Source: an uncultured Actinomycetes bacterium (GTDB lineage: Bacteria > Actinomycetota > Actinomycetes > Nanopelagicales > Nanopelagicaceae). Taken from it: a DNA stretch of 10,191 nt. Shown here one piece after another: positions 7,069-10,191 of this stretch (within the stretch, counting starts at the first letter, position 1; every line of letters begins with the position of its first letter). The stretch is from assembly GCA_903867285.1 (NCBI GenBank), contig CAIPQX010000181.1, positions 1-10,191 of the forward strand, written 5' to 3'. The translations under genes were made by a program, and so were the position numbers. The notes under the pieces were generated by a model that ran no database searches, was not told the DNA's origin, and saw nothing but the letters and a program-made list of their open reading frames with translations.

Positions 7069-8667
7069 GTGATAGCGACCCAGAGTGTTGAACTACGTGC
7101 TGGGGCCCGCCTCCTCGTAAAAGATGTAACCGTCCGAATTAACCATGGAGACCGCATCGGATTTGTCGGCCGAAATGGTGCCGGAAAAAGTACTCTCGCC
7201 AAGGTTCTAGCCGGCGAGGGGTTACCCGCTGGCGGCCAAGTGATTCGCACCGGAACAATCGGTTATTTGCCACAGGATCCTCGCACGGGCGATCAAGAAG
7301 AGAGCGTTATCAATCGCATCCTCTCTGCTCGCGGACTCGATTTAATCGTAACCCGGATGCGTAAAGCTGAAGAGGCGATGGCAACTGCATCAATGGAAGA
7401 ACTTGAACTAGCCATGGAGCGATATAGCCGCGTCGATCAAGAGTTTAGCGTTGCCGGTGGATATGGCGCATCATCCGAAGCCGAATCAATTGCAATGAAC
7501 TTAGGGTTGCCTGAGCGAATCTTTAATGACTCGCTCGCCGGGCTATCAGGTGGACAACGTCGCCGTGTGGAATTGGCTCGTTTGCTCTTCGGAGGATCTG
7601 AAACTCTGATCCTCGATGAGCCCACCAACCACTTGGATGCCGAATCGATCAATTGGCTCCGTGAATACCTAGGTAAATACTCCGGTGGCCTTGTCATCAT
7701 CTCGCACGATGTGAATCTGATCGAAACCGTCGTTAATAAAGTCTTTTATATTGATGGAAATCGCAATGTTATCGATGTTTACAACATGGGTTGGAAGAAG
7801 TACCTCCAGCAACGTGAAGATGACGAGCATCGCCGCAAGAAAGAGCGTGCCAACGCCGAGAAGAAGGCGGCAATATTGGCTAAGCAGGGCGAGAAGATGC
7901 GCGCGAAGGCTTCTAAAGCAGTCGCCGCTCAAGGAATGTTACGTCGCGCCGATGCCCTCTTGGCAGGCCTGGAAGATGTTCGCAAATCTGACAAGGTCGC
8001 CAAGTTGCGCTTCCCTACCCCAGCCCCTTGTGGCAAGACGCCGCTCATGGCACATGGGCTTTCTAAGTCATATGGCTCACTAGAAATTTTTACCGACGTC
8101 GATCTCGCGATTGATAAGGGATCACGCGTGGTAATTCTCGGTCTCAATGGTGCAGGCAAAACCACTTTGCTTAAAATGCTGGCCGGCGTAACAGAATCGG
8201 ACACTGGCGCGATCGAGCCTGGCCACGGATTGAAGATCGGCTACTACGCACAGGAGCACGAAATGCTCGACTTCGAGCGTTCGGTCCTTGAGAACATGAT
8301 CTCTTCAGGTGAAGGCGTAGGCGAACCCCAGGCCCGCCAAGTTCTTGGATCTTTCTTGTTCAGTGGCGACGATGTACAAAAACCAGTGAAGGTCTTGAGT
8401 GGTGGTGAACGAACGAGACTTGCTCTGGCGACCCTCGTCGTAGGCGCCGCAAACTTACTGCTGCTCGATGAGCCCACAAATAACCTGGACCCAGCTTCGC
8501 GCGATGAGATTTTGGCTGCGCTCTCTGAATATCAAGGCGCTGTTGTTATGGTGACGCACGATATAGGCGCTGTTGTTGCGTTAAAGCCGGAGCGCGTTCT
8601 GCTATTACCCGATGGAGATGAAGACCTCTGGAACGATGAGTACTTCGATCTCATCTCCCTCGAATAA
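7069..8667 (+). CDS. ABC-F family ATPase (ribosome-associated type, actinobacterial Rv1473-like)
   Basis: A 532-residue protein with two ABC ATPase domains and no membrane segments, so it is not a transporter. Domain 1 has Walker A GRNGAGKST (34-42), signature LSGGQRRR (159-166), Walker B LILDEPTNHLD (180-190) and His213. Domain 2 has GLNGAGKTT (358-366), LSGGERTR (443-450), LLLLDEPTNNLD (463-474) and His497. A charged, Lys/Arg/Glu-rich linker of about 90 residues (about 235-325) lies between them, as in ABC-F proteins that enter the ribosomal E site. The sequence strongly recalls the conserved actinobacterial ABC-F typified by M. tuberculosis Rv1473, down to the VYNMGW, FPTPAPCG and LLPDG blocks. 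Its role is likely translation or antibiotic tolerance; nothing ties it to amine metabolism. The GTG at 7069 gives the expected N terminus. It converges on the aminotransferase gene with 23 nt between stops. Confidence 0.95.
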   Translation: MIATQSVELRAGARLLVKDVTVRINHGDRIGFVGRNGAGKSTLAKVLAGEGLPAGGQVIRTGTIGYLPQDPRTGDQEESVINRILSARGLDLIVTRMRKAEEAMATASMEELELAMERYSRVDQEFSVAGGYGASSEAESIAMNLGLPERIFNDSLAGLSGGQRRRVELARLLFGGSETLILDEPTNHLDAESINWLREYLGKYSGGLVIISHDVNLIETVVNKVFYIDGNRNVIDVYNMGWKKYLQQREDDEHRRKKERANAEKKAAILAKQGEKMRAKASKAVAAQGMLRRADALLAGLEDVRKSDKVAKLRFPTPAPCGKTPLMAHGLSKSYGSLEIFTDVDLAIDKGSRVVILGLNGAGKTTLLKMLAGVTESDTGAIEPGHGLKIGYYAQEHEMLDFERSVLENMISSGEGVGEPQARQVLGSFLFSGDDVQKPVKVLSGGERTRLALATLVVGAANLLLLDEPTNNLDPASRDEILAALSEYQGAVVMVTHDIGAVVALKPERVLLLPDGDEDLWNDEYFDLISLE

Positions 8668-8685
8668 TTACGAGAATAATTACTA
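8662..8685. repeat. 12-bp tandem duplication at the ABC-F stop codon
   Basis: GAATAATTACGA (8662-8673) is followed directly by GAATAATTACTA (8674-8685), with 11 of 12 positions identical. The first copy contains the ABC-F TAA. The pair fills almost all of the 23-nt space between the converging stop codons. It looks like a small replication-slippage duplication; no function is implied. Confidence 0.7.
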
Positions 8686-8690
8686 GCTTT

Positions 8691-10082
8691 TTAACCGCGT
8701 AGCGCGACGGCAATCTGGCGGAAATCTTCTACCAAGATATCGATCTCGTTCTGCTCATGTGCCAAGCTAATCAACCACTGCTCATCAAGTCCCGGAGGCG
8801 TGATGATTCCACGGTTGAGGGACCAGAGCCACGATAATTCGGCAACTTTGAAATCTGTTGCCTTGTAATCGCGATAGTTGCGAACCGGATCAATTGACCA
8901 GGTGATGCAACCCTTGATACCAAATCCAACTGTGTGAGCCGGAAGCTCGTACTCGTTGATGATATCTGTGATGCGATCGAGTGCCTGGTAATTCAAAGCT
9001 TCTGCTTTGCCCAAGCTGGCATCGGTGCAAACTTTGTCCATCGCACGTACGCCGGCCATAGCAAGAGGGTTGGCGTTGAAGGTACCGAAGTGATGGAAGC
9101 GACCATCTGCAACAGCAGCCATGATCTCTTTCTTTCCACCAAAGGCGGCGAGTGGCAATCCGCCACCGATCGACTTAGCGAGACAGATTAGATCTGGCTT
9201 AACTCCAATACGTGCAGCAGCGCCCTTAGGCCCCGCAGTAAGTCCAGTTTTCACTTCATCAAAGATCAAAATGACACCGTATTGATCGCAGAGCGAACGA
9301 ACCGCAGCGAGGTATCCCTCATCTGGCAGAACGATGGCTAAGTTCTCCAGAACTGGCTCCATGATAAGGCAAGCAATTGTCTTGGCATGAGCCATGAAAA
9401 TCTTCTCTAGCGAAACCAAATTGTTAAATGGAACAACGTAAATCTCGCCAGCATTGGTACCGGAAGGAATTACTGGAGTTGGAGCATCAGCTGGTCCAGC
9501 CAATTTCAAATCTGGCTTTGCAGAAACTGTTAGCGGGTCATAGCTACCGTGGTAGCCGCCCTCAATCTTTACGACTCCATCCTTGCCTGAGTACGCCTTA
9601 GCGAGACGGACCGCATACATTGTGGCTTCAGTTCCCGAGTTGGCAAAACGGATTTGATCAACATCAAAGCGCTTGCAAATTCGTTCTGCCGCATCTCGAG
9701 AGATGGGTGATGGTGTTACAAAGAGAGTGCCTGTTTCTAGGGCCTTCTTTGCTTCAGCAACAACCTCAGGGTTGAGGTGTCCAGCTAGCATCGCGCCAAA
9801 TCCCATCGAGAGATCGAGGAGCTTGCGACCATCGACATCAGTCATCCAGGCACCTTGGGCACTAACGATCGATAATGGATACGGATCCCAATGTTGGAAG
9901 CTAGATGGAACGCCTAATGGCATGGAGCCCAGAGCGAGATCAAATTCAATCCGCGAGGCGAAGGTGGACTTTGTGAAGCGCTCCCATTCAGTTGCGAGCA
10001 GTGAATCAACTCGGCTGTGATCGATGGGGCGGGGATTATTACTAAGTTTTCTAAAGGTTTGTGGCTCTAGTGTCGAAGTCAT
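8691..10082 (-). CDS. Class III PLP-dependent aminotransferase, glutamate-1-semialdehyde aminotransferase-like
   Basis: A 463-residue fold-type I enzyme. Seen: NSGTEATMYAVRLAKAYSG (148-166) for phosphate binding, GGYHGSYD (175-182), DEVKTG (275-280) with Asp275 contacting the PLP ring nitrogen, LAKSIGGGLP (301-310) with Lys303 as Schiff-base lysine, and GTFNANPLAMAG (333-344). The last block is of the HemL/beta-amino-acid aminotransferase kind, not the GABA or ornithine type. HemL itself is usually about 430 residues; here there is an N-terminal extension of some 30 residues and a Trp-rich stretch near 395-425, so a distinct substrate is likely. It transfers an amino group to or from a semialdehyde or beta-amino substrate. 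It reads in the same direction as the amine cluster, but the ABC-F gene stands between them, so it is a separate transcription unit. The ATG at 10082 has no clear ribosome binding site. Confidence 0.9.
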   Translation of the reverse strand: MTSTLEPQTFRKLSNNPRPIDHSRVDSLLATEWERFTKSTFASRIEFDLALGSMPLGVPSSFQHWDPYPLSIVSAQGAWMTDVDGRKLLDLSMGFGAMLAGHLNPEVVAEAKKALETGTLFVTPSPISRDAAERICKRFDVDQIRFANSGTEATMYAVRLAKAYSGKDGVVKIEGGYHGSYDPLTVSAKPDLKLAGPADAPTPVIPSGTNAGEIYVVPFNNLVSLEKIFMAHAKTIACLIMEPVLENLAIVLPDEGYLAAVRSLCDQYGVILIFDEVKTGLTAGPKGAAARIGVKPDLICLAKSIGGGLPLAAFGGKKEIMAAVADGRFHHFGTFNANPLAMAGVRAMDKVCTDASLGKAEALNYQALDRITDIINEYELPAHTVGFGIKGCITWSIDPVRNYRDYKATDFKVAELSWLWSLNRGIITPPGLDEQWLISLAHEQNEIDILVEDFRQIAVALRG

Positions 10083-10094
10083 TTACGAACGTTG

Positions 10095-10136
10095 TGTGCA
10101 TCGAGGACTCTTGGCTGGTGCCAAGACACGATGACA
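10095..10136 (-). promoter_or_regulatory. Nested inverted repeat in the leader of the aminotransferase gene
   Basis: A perfect 7-bp inverted repeat, TCTTGGC (10109-10115) and GCCAAGA (10120-10126), with a 4-nt loop lies inside a second pair, CATCG (10099-10103) and CGATG (10129-10133). Past a single unpaired base the outer pair extends by TGT (10095-10097) with ACA (10134-10136). It ends 12 nt upstream of the ATG. No U-tract follows, so it is not a simple terminator. It could be an RNA leader structure that affects translation, or the inner 18-bp palindrome could be a repressor operator. Confidence 0.5.
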
Positions 10137-10174
10137 GTCTCCCTTGTAGTTTTCGCTCCCTTTGGTTACCAGAG

Positions 10175-10184
10175 ATTTTATACA
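10175..10184 (-). promoter_or_regulatory. Candidate extended -10 element for the aminotransferase gene
   Basis: Read on the minus strand this is TGTATAAAAT, an AT-rich match to a -10 element in an otherwise mixed region. A start point near 10168 would give a leader of about 85 nt that includes the nested inverted repeat. The matching -35 would fall beyond the window, so the pair cannot be judged. Confidence 0.4.
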
Positions 10185-10191
10185 GTTCGTA

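Larger units (their letters stand above)
10083..10191. other. Upstream region of the aminotransferase gene, no gene seen
   Basis: This 109-nt end of the window holds the candidate -10 element and the nested inverted repeat. On the minus strand two GGGAG words lie about 16 nt apart (around 10139-10162), too far from the ATG to act as its ribosome binding site. No open frame of interest begins here. The next gene lies outside the window. Confidence 0.5.

Noticed and set aside
8668..8706. Possible intrinsic terminator between ABC-F and aminotransferase genes
   Set aside because: Only a 4-bp CGCG pairing around 8696-8706 and a T run without a stem were seen; this is not a credible terminator.
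8691..10082. Calling the aminotransferase hemL (glutamate-1-semialdehyde aminomutase)
   Set aside because: The motifs are HemL-like, but the length of 463, N-terminal extension and absence of other tetrapyrrole genes argue against it. Left as class III aminotransferase of unknown substrate.
10095..10191. Guanidine (ykkC-type) or other known riboswitch before the aminotransferase
   Set aside because: The leader has paired segments but I could not match the conserved core of any riboswitch class, so no class is claimed.
1..10191. CRISPR array, insertion sequence, tRNA, rRNA, phage or defence genes
   Set aside because: No spaced repeat series, transposase, integrase, cloverleaf or rRNA-like segment was found; nearly all bases are taken up by metabolic and ABC genes.

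Overview
The window looks like a gene-dense stretch of an actinobacterial chromosome of medium GC content, roughly 50% by counting a few lines. The best taxonomic clue is the ABC-F ATPase at 7069-8667. Its sequence closely follows the housekeeping ABC-F type that I remember from Mycobacterium and Streptomyces. Medium GC, very short intergenic gaps and a leaderless-type GTG start would fit a streamlined planktonic actinobacterium such as a freshwater Nanopelagicales-like lineage. That placement is inference, not proof.

Layout from left to right. Positions 1-711 (+) hold the C-terminal part of a PLP-dependent group II decarboxylase cut by the window edge. Positions 715-6972 (-) hold a compact six-gene cluster, read right to left: a saccharopine dehydrogenase/carboxynorspermidine dehydrogenase-like reductase, then a complete spermidine/putrescine-type ABC importer (Tat-exported binding protein, ATPase, two permeases), then a ureohydrolase of the agmatinase/guanidinobutyrase type. 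The four importer genes and the ureohydrolase are tightly packed: one TAGTG junction, two ATGA junctions and one 10-nt gap. The reductase sits 62 nt upstream and may have its own expression level. Positions 7069-8667 (+) hold the ABC-F ATPase, divergent from the cluster. Positions 8691-10082 (-) hold a class III aminotransferase, converging on the ABC-F gene, with a structured leader upstream. No RNA genes, mobile elements, CRISPR arrays or origins were seen, and no gene-free stretch exceeds about 110 bases.

Taken together the non-ABC-F genes form an amine-handling island. The importer would bring in a polyamine or related cationic amine. The ureohydrolase would remove urea from a guanidino compound, giving putrescine if the substrate is agmatine. 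The reductase belongs to a fold family that joins an amine to a semialdehyde, or reverses that step. The aminotransferase and decarboxylase act on amino or amine groups through PLP. The combination of aminotransferase, group II decarboxylase and carboxynorspermidine dehydrogenase-like enzyme recalls the Vibrio route to norspermidine, but here it is joined to import and ureohydrolase genes. Whether the island makes, breaks down or remodels polyamines cannot be decided from sequence alone. That question is the most interesting point in the window.
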